Assembly (NCBI GenBank): GCA_964490005.1
Contig: CAZBBB010000036.1
Span: forward strand, 1 to 28,276
Direction of reading: 5' to 3'
Origin: CAZBBB01 sp964490005
GTDB taxonomy: Bacteria > Planctomycetota > B15-G4
Length of the DNA: 28,276 nt
This document shows positions 8,366 to 16,038 of this stretch, in pieces. The first letter of the stretch is position 1; the number at the start of each line of letters is the position of its first letter. A program made the translations under genes and the position numbers. The notes below the pieces were generated by a model that was not told the origin of the DNA, made no database searches, and saw nothing but the letters and a program-made list of their open reading frames with translations.

Positions 8366-9371
8366 GCCGCGCTTCGACCGGCGGCGCCCGGGCTTCACGC
8401 TCGTCGAGCTGCTGATCGTGATGGCGATCCTGGGCACCCTCATGGGGCTCGGCGCGGGCGCTTGGGGCAAGCTCGCCACCGCCGACCGCGCCGCCGCCGG
8501 CCAGATCAAGGACGCGCTGCGCACGGCGCGGATGCTCGCGCTGCGCGAAGGCGCGCCCGCGCGCGTCGTCGTCTCGCCGTCCGAGGGGCGCGTGCAGTCG
8601 CTGGGCCTGCGCGCCGCGGGCAACTGGCACTTCGAGGACGCGCAGGGCACCGGCTGGCCCGTGCCCTCGCGCGCCGACGGCGCCGACGAGATCGCCGGCG
8701 GCGTGATCGGCCACGCGCTTTCCCTGCGGGACGGCGCGCGGCTCGAGCTGATCGGGTTGCCGGCCTCCTTCGACTCGCCGCACGGCTTCGCGTTCGAGGT
8801 GCACCTCGCGCCGGAGCAGGGCCCGCGCCCGATGGTGCTGCTCGAGCGCGCCGGCGTGTTCCGCGTGCGCCTCGACGAGGACGGCTGGCTGGAGGTCGCG
8901 CTGCAGCTCGTCGCGGGCGAGAAGGTCGAGGAGTTCCGGCGCACGCTCGAAGGCACGACGCTGCCCGCCGGGCGCTGGTCGCGCCTGGCCGTGGTCTTCG
9001 ACGGCCACTCGCTGCAGGTCGCGCTCGACGGACGGCGCCTGGGCGAGGACACGCTGTTCGCGCCGCCGCGCCGGCTGGCGGTCGCGCCCTCGGTGCCGAT
9101 CACGAGCGGCGACGGCGAGGCGCGCTACGTCGGGCGCCTCGACGAGCTGTCCTGGTCGGCGGCCGCCGCCGGCGAGCAGCCGGCGCTGCCGGGCGAGATC
9201 CTGCTCGAGGGCGAGGCGCGGCTGCTGCACTTCGACGCCTTCGGCCACCTCGACCCGGCGCGCCACCGCGAGCCGGTGCGCGTGTCCTTCCTGTACGGCG
9301 AGCCGCCGGTGCGCACGGTCATCGAGCTGGGGCTGCTCGGGACGGTGCGCGACTGGAAGGAGACGCCGTGA
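8325..9371 (+). CDS. gspH: GspH-like minor pseudopilin with an inserted laminin-G/lectin-like domain
   Basis: The protein has 348 residues. ATG 8325 is the only start codon in frame between the upstream stop and the prepilin motif. It overlaps gspG by 41 bases and gives a 23-residue basic leader ending in PG, followed by FTLVELLIVMAILGTLMG with Glu at mature position 5. Residues about 45-130 are GspH-like (ALRTARMLALREGAPARVVV resembles the helix and first strand of GspH/FimT). Residues about 135-280 are all-beta and follow the laminin-G/concanavalin order, including RWSRLAVVFDGHSLQVALDG and VGRLDELSWS. The pseudopilin fold then seems to resume at 285-348 (LLHFDAFGHLDPARHREPV). GspH proteins are usually about 170 residues. 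Minor pseudopilins sit at the fibre tip, so the extra domain would be displayed there. Confidence 0.82.
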   Translation: MISPTTRSATRRAEPRFDRRRPGFTLVELLIVMAILGTLMGLGAGAWGKLATADRAAAGQIKDALRTARMLALREGAPARVVVSPSEGRVQSLGLRAAGNWHFEDAQGTGWPVPSRADGADEIAGGVIGHALSLRDGARLELIGLPASFDSPHGFAFEVHLAPEQGPRPMVLLERAGVFRVRLDEDGWLEVALQLVAGEKVEEFRRTLEGTTLPAGRWSRLAVVFDGHSLQVALDGRRLGEDTLFAPPRRLAVAPSVPITSGDGEARYVGRLDELSWSAAAAGEQPALPGEILLEGEARLLHFDAFGHLDPARHREPVRVSFLYGEPPVRTVIELGLLGTVRDWKETP

Positions 9372-12300
9372 GGAGCGGCGCGCGGCAGGACGGCATCGCG
9401 CTGATCATCGTCGTCGTCGTGCTCGTCGCGCTGGCGGTGATCGCCACGCCCTTCGCGCTGTCGATGCGCGGGCTGGAGGCCTCCGCGCTGCTGGGGTTCG
9501 AGCGCGAGGTCGCGCGCGGCGACGCGGCCGTGGCGCTCTCGGCGGCGCGCGCGCAGCTCGAGGAGACGCATCCCTTCCTCGATCGCGCCACGCCCTTCAG
9601 CGACGGCACGGCCGAGATCGCGCCGTCCGACCTGGCGGCGCGGCATCCCGAGCGCCTGCCGCGCGACCCGCGCGGCGTGATCGCGTCCGTCGACGTCGAC
9701 GACCTGTCGGGGCGCGTGCACTTGGGCAGCGCCTCGCCCTGGCTGCTGGGCAACCTGCTCGGCGGGCGCGGCGTGCTCGTCGAGGACGTCGACGAGCGCT
9801 CGGCCGCGCTGCGCGTCGCCGGCGCGGCCGGCTTTCCGCCGGCGGGCCTGGCCTGGGTGGGGCGCGAACTCGTCGAGTACTCGCGCCGGACGACCGACGA
9901 ACTGGGCGAGTGCCGGCGCGGCTTCCCCTCGGCCAACCTGAGCGGCTCGCGCGCGCTGCCGCACCGCGCCGGCAGCGAGGTCCTCGACCTGCGCCTGCTG
10001 CTGCTGGCGCAGCACGGCTACCGCGCGCGGCCCGGCATCTTCGACGTCTTCCGGCGCGTCGACGGGCTCAAGGAGATCGCCCTGTACGGCGAGCAGGCCT
10101 ACTCGGCCGAGACGCTCGAGCGCGTGCGCCCGCTGCTCACGGTGCACGGCGGCGCGCCGCGCTGGCGGCCGGCGCAGCGCGTGCGCGAGCGGCTCACGGG
10201 CCGCGACGGCGGGGTCGAACTGCGCGTGCCCGACGGCCGGTCCTTCGGCGCGGGCACGATCGTGCGCCTGAGCGACGCGGCGGGCCGCCACGAGTACAAC
10301 CTCTCGCTGGGCTCCGTGGAGTGGCCCGACGGTTGGCGGGTGGCGCTGCTCGAGCCGCCGGCCGGGACGTACGGACCGGACGAGGCGAGTCTGGCGGCGC
10401 TCGAGCGGCAGCCCGTCAACATCCTCACCTGCGGGCCGGTCGTGCTCGAGGCGCTGCTCGCGGGGCTGGCGCGCGCGCCGATCGCGGGCGTCATCGACGA
10501 GACCGAGGCGGCGGCGCTCGCCGCCGGCCTGATCGCCGCCGACCTCGGCCTGAGCGAGGACGCCCTGCAGGCGGCGCGCGCGCAACTCGTCGGGCAGGGG
10601 CGGCTGGGCGTCGCCGAGTGGGACGCCGCGCTCGCGCACGTGCAGCGCGAGCGGCTGCGGCCGGGCCAGATCGACGCGGCGGGACTGCAGCGCGAGCTGG
10701 CGGGCCTGCCGCTGCTGCAGCCGCGCCAGGCGATCTCGTCGACGACGGCGCAACTCGTGGCCAGCCGGCTGCGCGAAGAGGCCCCGACCTCCTTCGAGGA
10801 ACTCGCGCAGTCGCTGCTGGCCGCCGTCGCGGCCGGCGAACTCGACCCCGTGCAGCGGCAGACGATCCTGCGCAACGCGATCGACAGCAGCGACGCGCGC
10901 CTCGCGGGCGGAACGGCGCCCTTCGCGTTCTCGAGCGCCGGTCTGTTCGAACTGCGCGCCGCCGCAAGCCGCAACCAGCCCAACGGCCGGCAGAGCAGCG
11001 CCGCGCACGTGCGCCAGATCGTCTCGGTGGCGCCCTCCGGCGAGAGCGCGCACGGCTTCTCGGCGCAGATCGACTTCGCCGCCGCGGCGGCGCGCTCGTC
11101 CGGCTGGACCAGCGAACCGGTGCTGCTCGAGTCGGGCCCGGGGCCGGCGCTGCCCGGAGAGGCGGGGGCCGGCGATCTCGGCCAGGCGCACGCGCTCGGC
11201 GCCGTGCCGCCCGACCGCGCCGCGAGCCTGGAGGCCGGACGGCCGGGCGCCGGCCGCCGACCGGAGGTCGACTCCTTCACGCCGGCCACGGTGCGCTCGG
11301 CGCTGCCCGGCACGCTGCACTTCGACGAGGGGGCGTTCGGGCTCACGGGCGCCTCGCCGCGCGGGGCGTCGAGCAACGACGCGCCGGTACTGCTGCCGCG
11401 CACCGCGATCGCGCCGGCGATCGCCGGCTCGGAGGGGCGGCTGGGCGTCTTCGCCGTGGAGTTCTGGTTCGAGCTGGCCGACGTGCAGGCCGAGACGATC
11501 CTGTTCGACGGCGGCCTCGACGAGATCGAGAACCGCGTGCTCATCGCGATGCAGGGCGGCGAACTGCTGCTGCGCGTCGACGACACGGGCATCCCCGACT
11601 TCGAGGCGACGATGCCGGAGGGACGCGCGCCGCCGGCGGGCGAGATCCGCTACGCCTTCGACGACGGACTGGCGCTGCTGCCGGGCGTGCCCTACCACGT
11701 GCTGGCGGAGATCGGCGGTGCCTCCGACGCGCGCCTCGCGCTGTGGGTGGACGGCGTGCCGCGCGGGCGGCGCTCGTTCACCACGGCGCTGTCCGAGGAC
11801 GTGCCGGCGCGCGGCGGCGGCCTGCCGGGCGTGGCGGGCGGCGGCGAACTGCGCCTCAAGGTCGAGAGCACGGCCGGCTTCCCGCGCCAGGGCGCGCTGC
11901 GCGTGGGCGAGGAGATCATCGAGTACGTCGACCGGACCGAGACCGAGTTCCTCGTGCGCGGGGCGGCCGACGGCGACCCCTTCGGCGGCCGCGGGCGCCG
12001 CCGCTCGGTGCGGCAGGAGCACCCGGCCTCCGAACTCGTCGAGCTGCACGGCTGGGTGGCGCCGCTGGCCTCGCGTCCGGCGGCGCGCGGCAATGCGCAA
12101 CTGGCCTCGACTCTGGCGCGCTTCACCGTCGCCGAACTCGACCCGGCCGCGCTCACCGATCCGATCCTCGCCGAGGTGCAGCCGGTCGGCTCGGCGGTCG
12201 CGGTCGAGATCCCGCTCGGCACGGGGCTGACGGCCGACGCGACCTCGATCCCGCTGCGCGCGGCCGGCGGCGCGGCCCTCGAGAGCGACAGCTTCCAGTC

Positions 12301-14500
12301 GAGTGGCGGCTGGGCGATCGTGTTCTGCGACTACGGCCGCACGCGCGTCTCGGGCGCGGCGATCCCGGGGCCCAACGACCCCAACTCGTCGGTGACGCTG
12401 CCGGCGACCACGACGGGCGGCTGGCTGGGCGGCGCCGAGGTCGTGCGCTACACGGGCTTCGACGGCCAGCGCCTGACGGGCGTGCAGCGCGCGCAGGCCG
12501 GCATCCCGGTGGCGAGCGGCGGGTCGGCGAGCGACCTGTCGAACACCGGCGCGCCGCCCTCGGTGCAGGGCGGCGACACGGCCTGGTCCTCGGCGCGCGA
12601 GTACGTCACGACCTTCGACGCCGCGCTGGTCGACGCGCTCTCGCTGCCGGAGACCGCGCGCGTGCTCGTGTTCCCGATCTCGATCGGGGTCAACGGCGGA
12701 ACGCTGTTCCAGGACTTCCATCCGGCGGCCGAGGGCGGCCTGCCCCAGCGCGCCTCGCTGCTGCAGATCGGCCTCGACTTCACGCCCGGCGACGACGGCA
12801 CCGAGTGGGTGCGCTGGGACACGGCGACCGCGAGCGGCTTCGTGCGCGACGACTCCGACGCCGTCGGCGACACGCTCGAGTTCATCATCGCGCAGGGCTG
12901 GTGGGACCCCGACGCGACCGCCTTCGGCGCCGCCGACGTCGACGCGATCAACGGCGAGCTGCGCTTCCGCGGCCAGGCCGAGACGCGCGACGCGGGCCAC
13001 CGCGGCGACCTGCGCGTGCTGCCGGTGCACGTCTTCGCCGGCTGGCAGATCGACGCCTTCCGCGCGCAGACCGGACTGCCCGGGCGGCACGACGCGCTCA
13101 CGCTCGTCGACCCGGAGGGCGACCGCGAGTGGCATCGCGTCAATTGGGCCACGACGAACGACGACCTGTGGGGGCCGGGCTTCGCGCTCCTCGGCCTGCG
13201 CGGCCCGGTCGTCGGGGAGTACTTCGCCTCGCCGCAGGACGAGGAGGACTCCTACGCGCTCGAGGACCTCGACCTCGACCGCTACTTCGAGGGCGACAGC
13301 AGCGCCCGGCGCATCGTCGAGTCCTTCAACATCGACACGCGCAAGCTGGTGCGCGCGGTCTGTTCGCCCTCGGGCGAACTGCCGAGCGGCGCGCTCCCGG
13401 CCTTCCGCCTCGGCGCCGACTTCAACGAGCGGCCCTCGCCCGGCGCGGTGCTCGTCGACGAGCTGCGCTTCCACGCGCCGGCGGTCCCCGGGCCGCTGCT
13501 GCCCGACACCTCGCGCTACGTGCTGGCCGAGGATCTGGAGTACGAGGAGCAGCGCCAGCTCGTGCTGTACGTCGATCTGCTGGCCGGCGTGCACAACGTG
13601 CAGCGCAACGCCGTGCTCGGCAAGGACGCGCTCGAGATCCTGGGCGAGCTGCCGCAGGCCGGCGGCCTGCTGCGCATCGGCGAGGAGATCGTCGGCTACG
13701 CCGGCATCGACCCGGTCGACTCGGGCGCGGTGTTCCTCACGGCGCGCGGCCTGTACGGCAGCCGGCGCGCCTTCCACCGTCGCGGCGAGGCGGTGACGCC
13801 GCTGCTGGCCTGGCCCGCCGCGCCGCTGGCCGGGCGCGTCGACGACCGCTCGCCGGTGCTGCCGCTGGCCGACGCGGGCGGCTTTCCGCCGCGCGGGCTG
13901 GTGCTGGTCGGCGAGGAGCTCGTGGGCTACGACGACGCTTCGGGCGGCGCGCTCTCGATGCCCGCGCGGCGCGGCTCGACCCTGCTGCAGCGCGACGGAC
14001 TGCTGCGCGGGCGCTTCGGCACGCGCCCGACCGAGCACGAGGCGGGCACGATCGTGCGCTGGATGCCCGAGCGGCACCGCGACGCGGCGCTGCTCGGCGA
14101 CGACGTGCCCGAGTCGCAGTCGGGCCGGCTGCTGGTGCGCGCGCCCGGCGCGCTGCTGACCGACGCCGTCGTCGAGGCCTTCCTGCCCGACCCGGCGGTG
14201 GGGCTGGCGCTGCGCTTCGTCTTCGACGGCGAGGTCTCGCCGCACGCCGACCCGGGCGCGACGGCGCGGCGCCCGCTGGCGGCCGGGGACGCGGGCGGCG
14301 AGCCGCTGCAGCGCATCGTCGTGCCGCTGCGGCGCGCGGCCGACGAGCTCGAGCTGGCGCTGTTCGCCGTCTGGCGCGCGGGCGCCTTCGATCCGCGCAC
14401 CTACGCGGCGTCCGGCTGGAAGCTCGCGCCCGTCGTCGACGCGGTCACGATCGGCCACGTGCAGCCGACGCTCGTGCTCGAGCACGAGGAGGGCCCGTGA
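9368..14500 (+). CDS. gspK: Giant GspK-like minor pseudopilin with laminin-G-like domain and repeated G-E-E-x3-Y modules
   Basis: The protein has 1710 residues from GTG 9368, with AAGGAG five bases upstream and a four-base overlap with gspH; a normal GspK is about 320. The N-terminus is a nine-residue leader ending in G, then IALIIVVVVLVALAVIATPF. Glu at mature position 5 is absent, as is usual for GspK. Residues about 347-368 (QPVNILTCGPVVLEALLAGL) match the GspK segment that normally reads VNxNTA...VL, and residues about 518-556 resemble the closing strands of the GspK fold. Residues about 687-805 look laminin-G-like (EFWFELADVQAETILFDGG...ARLALWVDG). A module reading G-x2-G-x3-V/I-G-E-E-x3-Y recurs at about residues 155, 837, 1021 (weak), 1432 and 1505. 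The remainder is beta-rich and unrecognised. By family it should be the fibre tip, here enlarged about fivefold. The frame is continuous and its stop overlaps gspJ (GTGA). Confidence 0.8.
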   Translation: MRSGARQDGIALIIVVVVLVALAVIATPFALSMRGLEASALLGFEREVARGDAAVALSAARAQLEETHPFLDRATPFSDGTAEIAPSDLAARHPERLPRDPRGVIASVDVDDLSGRVHLGSASPWLLGNLLGGRGVLVEDVDERSAALRVAGAAGFPPAGLAWVGRELVEYSRRTTDELGECRRGFPSANLSGSRALPHRAGSEVLDLRLLLLAQHGYRARPGIFDVFRRVDGLKEIALYGEQAYSAETLERVRPLLTVHGGAPRWRPAQRVRERLTGRDGGVELRVPDGRSFGAGTIVRLSDAAGRHEYNLSLGSVEWPDGWRVALLEPPAGTYGPDEASLAALERQPVNILTCGPVVLEALLAGLARAPIAGVIDETEAAALAAGLIAADLGLSEDALQAARAQLVGQGRLGVAEWDAALAHVQRERLRPGQIDAAGLQRELAGLPLLQPRQAISSTTAQLVASRLREEAPTSFEELAQSLLAAVAAGELDPVQRQTILRNAIDSSDARLAGGTAPFAFSSAGLFELRAAASRNQPNGRQSSAAHVRQIVSVAPSGESAHGFSAQIDFAAAAARSSGWTSEPVLLESGPGPALPGEAGAGDLGQAHALGAVPPDRAASLEAGRPGAGRRPEVDSFTPATVRSALPGTLHFDEGAFGLTGASPRGASSNDAPVLLPRTAIAPAIAGSEGRLGVFAVEFWFELADVQAETILFDGGLDEIENRVLIAMQGGELLLRVDDTGIPDFEATMPEGRAPPAGEIRYAFDDGLALLPGVPYHVLAEIGGASDARLALWVDGVPRGRRSFTTALSEDVPARGGGLPGVAGGGELRLKVESTAGFPRQGALRVGEEIIEYVDRTETEFLVRGAADGDPFGGRGRRRSVRQEHPASELVELHGWVAPLASRPAARGNAQLASTLARFTVAELDPAALTDPILAEVQPVGSAVAVEIPLGTGLTADATSIPLRAAGGAALESDSFQSSGGWAIVFCDYGRTRVSGAAIPGPNDPNSSVTLPATTTGGWLGGAEVVRYTGFDGQRLTGVQRAQAGIPVASGGSASDLSNTGAPPSVQGGDTAWSSAREYVTTFDAALVDALSLPETARVLVFPISIGVNGGTLFQDFHPAAEGGLPQRASLLQIGLDFTPGDDGTEWVRWDTATASGFVRDDSDAVGDTLEFIIAQGWWDPDATAFGAADVDAINGELRFRGQAETRDAGHRGDLRVLPVHVFAGWQIDAFRAQTGLPGRHDALTLVDPEGDREWHRVNWATTNDDLWGPGFALLGLRGPVVGEYFASPQDEEDSYALEDLDLDRYFEGDSSARRIVESFNIDTRKLVRAVCSPSGELPSGALPAFRLGADFNERPSPGAVLVDELRFHAPAVPGPLLPDTSRYVLAEDLEYEEQRQLVLYVDLLAGVHNVQRNAVLGKDALEILGELPQAGGLLRIGEEIVGYAGIDPVDSGAVFLTARGLYGSRRAFHRRGEAVTPLLAWPAAPLAGRVDDRSPVLPLADAGGFPPRGLVLVGEELVGYDDASGGALSMPARRGSTLLQRDGLLRGRFGTRPTEHEAGTIVRWMPERHRDAALLGDDVPESQSGRLLVRAPGALLTDAVVEAFLPDPAVGLALRFVFDGEVSPHADPGATARRPLAAGDAGGEPLQRIVVPLRRAADELELALFAVWRAGAFDPRTYAASGWKLAPVVDAVTIGHVQPTLVLEHEEGP

Positions 14501-15531
14501 GGCGCGCGCGCGGATTCACGCTGGTCGAGCTGCTCGCGGCGGCGGCGCTGTTCGCCGTGCTGGGCACGCTGTTGTTCCAGGTCGTGCGCGGCGCGATGGA
14601 CGTCTGGGCCACGGGCGAGCGCAATCGCGAGCTGCACGACCGCGCGGCGGCGGCGCTCGATCTGCTGGCCGACGACGTGCGCGCCCTGTGGCCCGGCCTG
14701 CCCGGCGCCGTCGAACAGGACGCGCGCCTGTTGTGCACCTGGCGCGCCGAGGATCCCGAGGGCGACGGAGCCGACGTGTGGGTCGTCCCGTCGCTGGCCT
14801 TCGCGCGACTGGACCTCGAGTCGCGCACGCTCGACTGGCTGGCGCGCGCGGGCGACGCGCCGGGCGGACAGGCGGCCGTGCTGCGCCTGGTCGAGACCGA
14901 TCCGGCCACGCTGCGCCCGACCGGCGGGTTGGCCGAGAGCCTGTACACGCTGGCGGTCCTCCCGGGGCGGCAGCTGCCCTCGCTGGTGCGGCGCGTGCGG
15001 CTGCCGCTCGGCGGCGAAGGCAGCCTGCTCGATCCCGAACTGCCCGAGCGCCGCGACCGGCTGCTGCAGGAGGCCGTGCCGCTGGCCGACGCGGTGCTGT
15101 GGTTCGGGCTGGAATTCTGGTCGGGCGGCACGACGGCCTGGGGACTGCCGGGCGGCGCCCCCGGCGCGCCGGCCACGTCCTGGGACAGCACGCGCGGCAT
15201 CCTGCCGGCCGGCGATCCGGGCTTCCCCTGGGGGGCGGGCCCCGCGTCGCTGCTCGACGCGCGCGACGACGTCTTCCCCCGACTGCTGCGCGCGACGCTG
15301 GTGCTCGCGCGCGAGGACGGCGAGGGCGGCGCGCTGGCCGAGGCGCTGACGGCCGACGCGGGCAGCCTGCGGCTGGCCTCGACGGCCTTCCTGCGCGACC
15401 AGGACCTGGTCGATCATCTGCTCGTCGACGGCGAGTGGCTGGCGGTGACCTCGCGGGACGGCGCCGTGCTCGGCGTGCAGCGCGGGGCACGCGGCAGCCG
15501 GCCCGCGGCGCATCCGGCCGGGAGCCGAGTG
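9830..15531 (+). repeat. Dispersed protein-level repeat: G-E-E-x3-Y ... R-G ... H-x2-G-x2-V module in gspK and gspJ
   Basis: Five places in the GspK-like gene encode the same short module: 9830-9982, 11876-12040, about 12420-12510 (weak), 13661-13795 and 13880-14056. A sixth copy ends the GspJ-like gene at 15421-15531. The shared pattern is a hydrophobic strand with Gly, then V/I-G-x-E-x3-Y/V, a variable stretch with a R-G (for example LYGSRR, LRGRFGT, VQRGARG), and H-x2-G-x2-V at the end. Similar short modules occur in tail and surface proteins of other systems. The copies are diverged and not tandem at the DNA level. Confidence 0.65.
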
Positions 15532-15597
15532 CGCGCGGGGCGCTCCTTCGTGCGGGTGATCGAGGTGCCGGTGGCGCGCGACCGGGGGCTGCGATGA
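14497..15597 (+). CDS. gspJ: GspJ-like minor pseudopilin
   Basis: The protein has 366 residues from GTG 14497, with GAGGAGGG just upstream and a four-base overlap with gspK. The leader is only six residues (MRRARG), followed by FTLVELLAAAALFAVLGTLL with Glu at mature position 5. GspJ proteins are around 200 residues, so this one is long. It keeps GspJ-like features early on: the helix ending in ELHDRAAAALDLLADDVRAL, and paired strands at about 110-150. It has an extra Gly/Pro-rich region at about 205-250 (WSGGTTAWGLPGGAPGAP). Its last 60 residues (about 309-347) contain the G-E-W-L-A-V ... V-Q-R-G ... H-P-A-G-S-R-V module that also recurs in the neighbouring GspK-like protein. It probably forms the I-J-K tip complex with its neighbours. 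Its stop overlaps the gspI start (ATGA). Confidence 0.85.
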   Translation: MRRARGFTLVELLAAAALFAVLGTLLFQVVRGAMDVWATGERNRELHDRAAAALDLLADDVRALWPGLPGAVEQDARLLCTWRAEDPEGDGADVWVVPSLAFARLDLESRTLDWLARAGDAPGGQAAVLRLVETDPATLRPTGGLAESLYTLAVLPGRQLPSLVRRVRLPLGGEGSLLDPELPERRDRLLQEAVPLADAVLWFGLEFWSGGTTAWGLPGGAPGAPATSWDSTRGILPAGDPGFPWGAGPASLLDARDDVFPRLLRATLVLAREDGEGGALAEALTADAGSLRLASTAFLRDQDLVDHLLVDGEWLAVTSRDGAVLGVQRGARGSRPAAHPAGSRVRAGRSFVRVIEVPVARDRGLR

Positions 15598-16037
15598 ATG
15601 CGCCGCACGAGCGTCATCGGAGGGGCTTCACGCTGATCGAGATCCTCGTGGCGCTGATGGTGTTCCTCGCGGGCATCACCGGGCTGCTGGCGCTGCTCAC
15701 GTCGGCGCTGGCGATGCATCGCGACGGCCTGTCGCTGGCCGACGCCACCGGGCGCATCCCCGACGTCGCGGCGATCGTGGCGCGCCAGATCGCCGCGGGC
15801 GAGCATCTCGACCCGGCGACGGGGCTGTGGAACGACGTGCCGCCCGTCACGCTCGCGGACGGCACCGTCTACAGCGTGCGCTTTGTGGCCGGGCTCGCGG
15901 CGACGCCGGTCGCCGAACTGCGGGTGGCCCGCTCGCTCAAGGAACTGCCGCGTGCGCGGCCCGTGCGCGTGCCGCTCGATCTCGGTCCGCCGGCGGCGTC
16001 CGTGCTCGAGCGGACGCGGCGGGGCGCCGGAGACTAG
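15594..16037 (+). CDS. gspI: GspI-like minor pseudopilin
   Basis: The protein has 147 residues from ATG 15594, which overlaps the gspJ stop (ATGA). A second ATG at 15598 is out of frame. The leader has 11 residues and ends in RRG, followed by FTLIEILVALMVFLAGITGLLAL with Glu at mature position 5. Its length and the FTLIEILVALM sequence are typical of GspI/PilV-type minor pseudopilins. It is the last of five consecutive prepilin-like genes in the order G-H-K-J-I; the usual type II secretion order is G-H-I-J-K. GspI starts assembly of the tip complex in characterised systems. The stop is TAG at 16035-16037, and the next gene begins one base later. Confidence 0.85.
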   Translation: MNAPHERHRRGFTLIEILVALMVFLAGITGLLALLTSALAMHRDGLSLADATGRIPDVAAIVARQIAAGEHLDPATGLWNDVPPVTLADGTVYSVRFVAGLAATPVAELRVARSLKELPRARPVRVPLDLGPPAASVLERTRRGAGD

Positions 16038-16038
16038 A

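Noticed and set aside
9125..14485. A 1786-codon open frame on the minus strand opposite the GspK-like gene
   Set aside because: It is a shadow caused by high GC and strong third-position bias. The translation is dominated by Arg, Ala, His and Gln, with no domain signature, while the plus strand has prepilin, LamG-like and module signatures.
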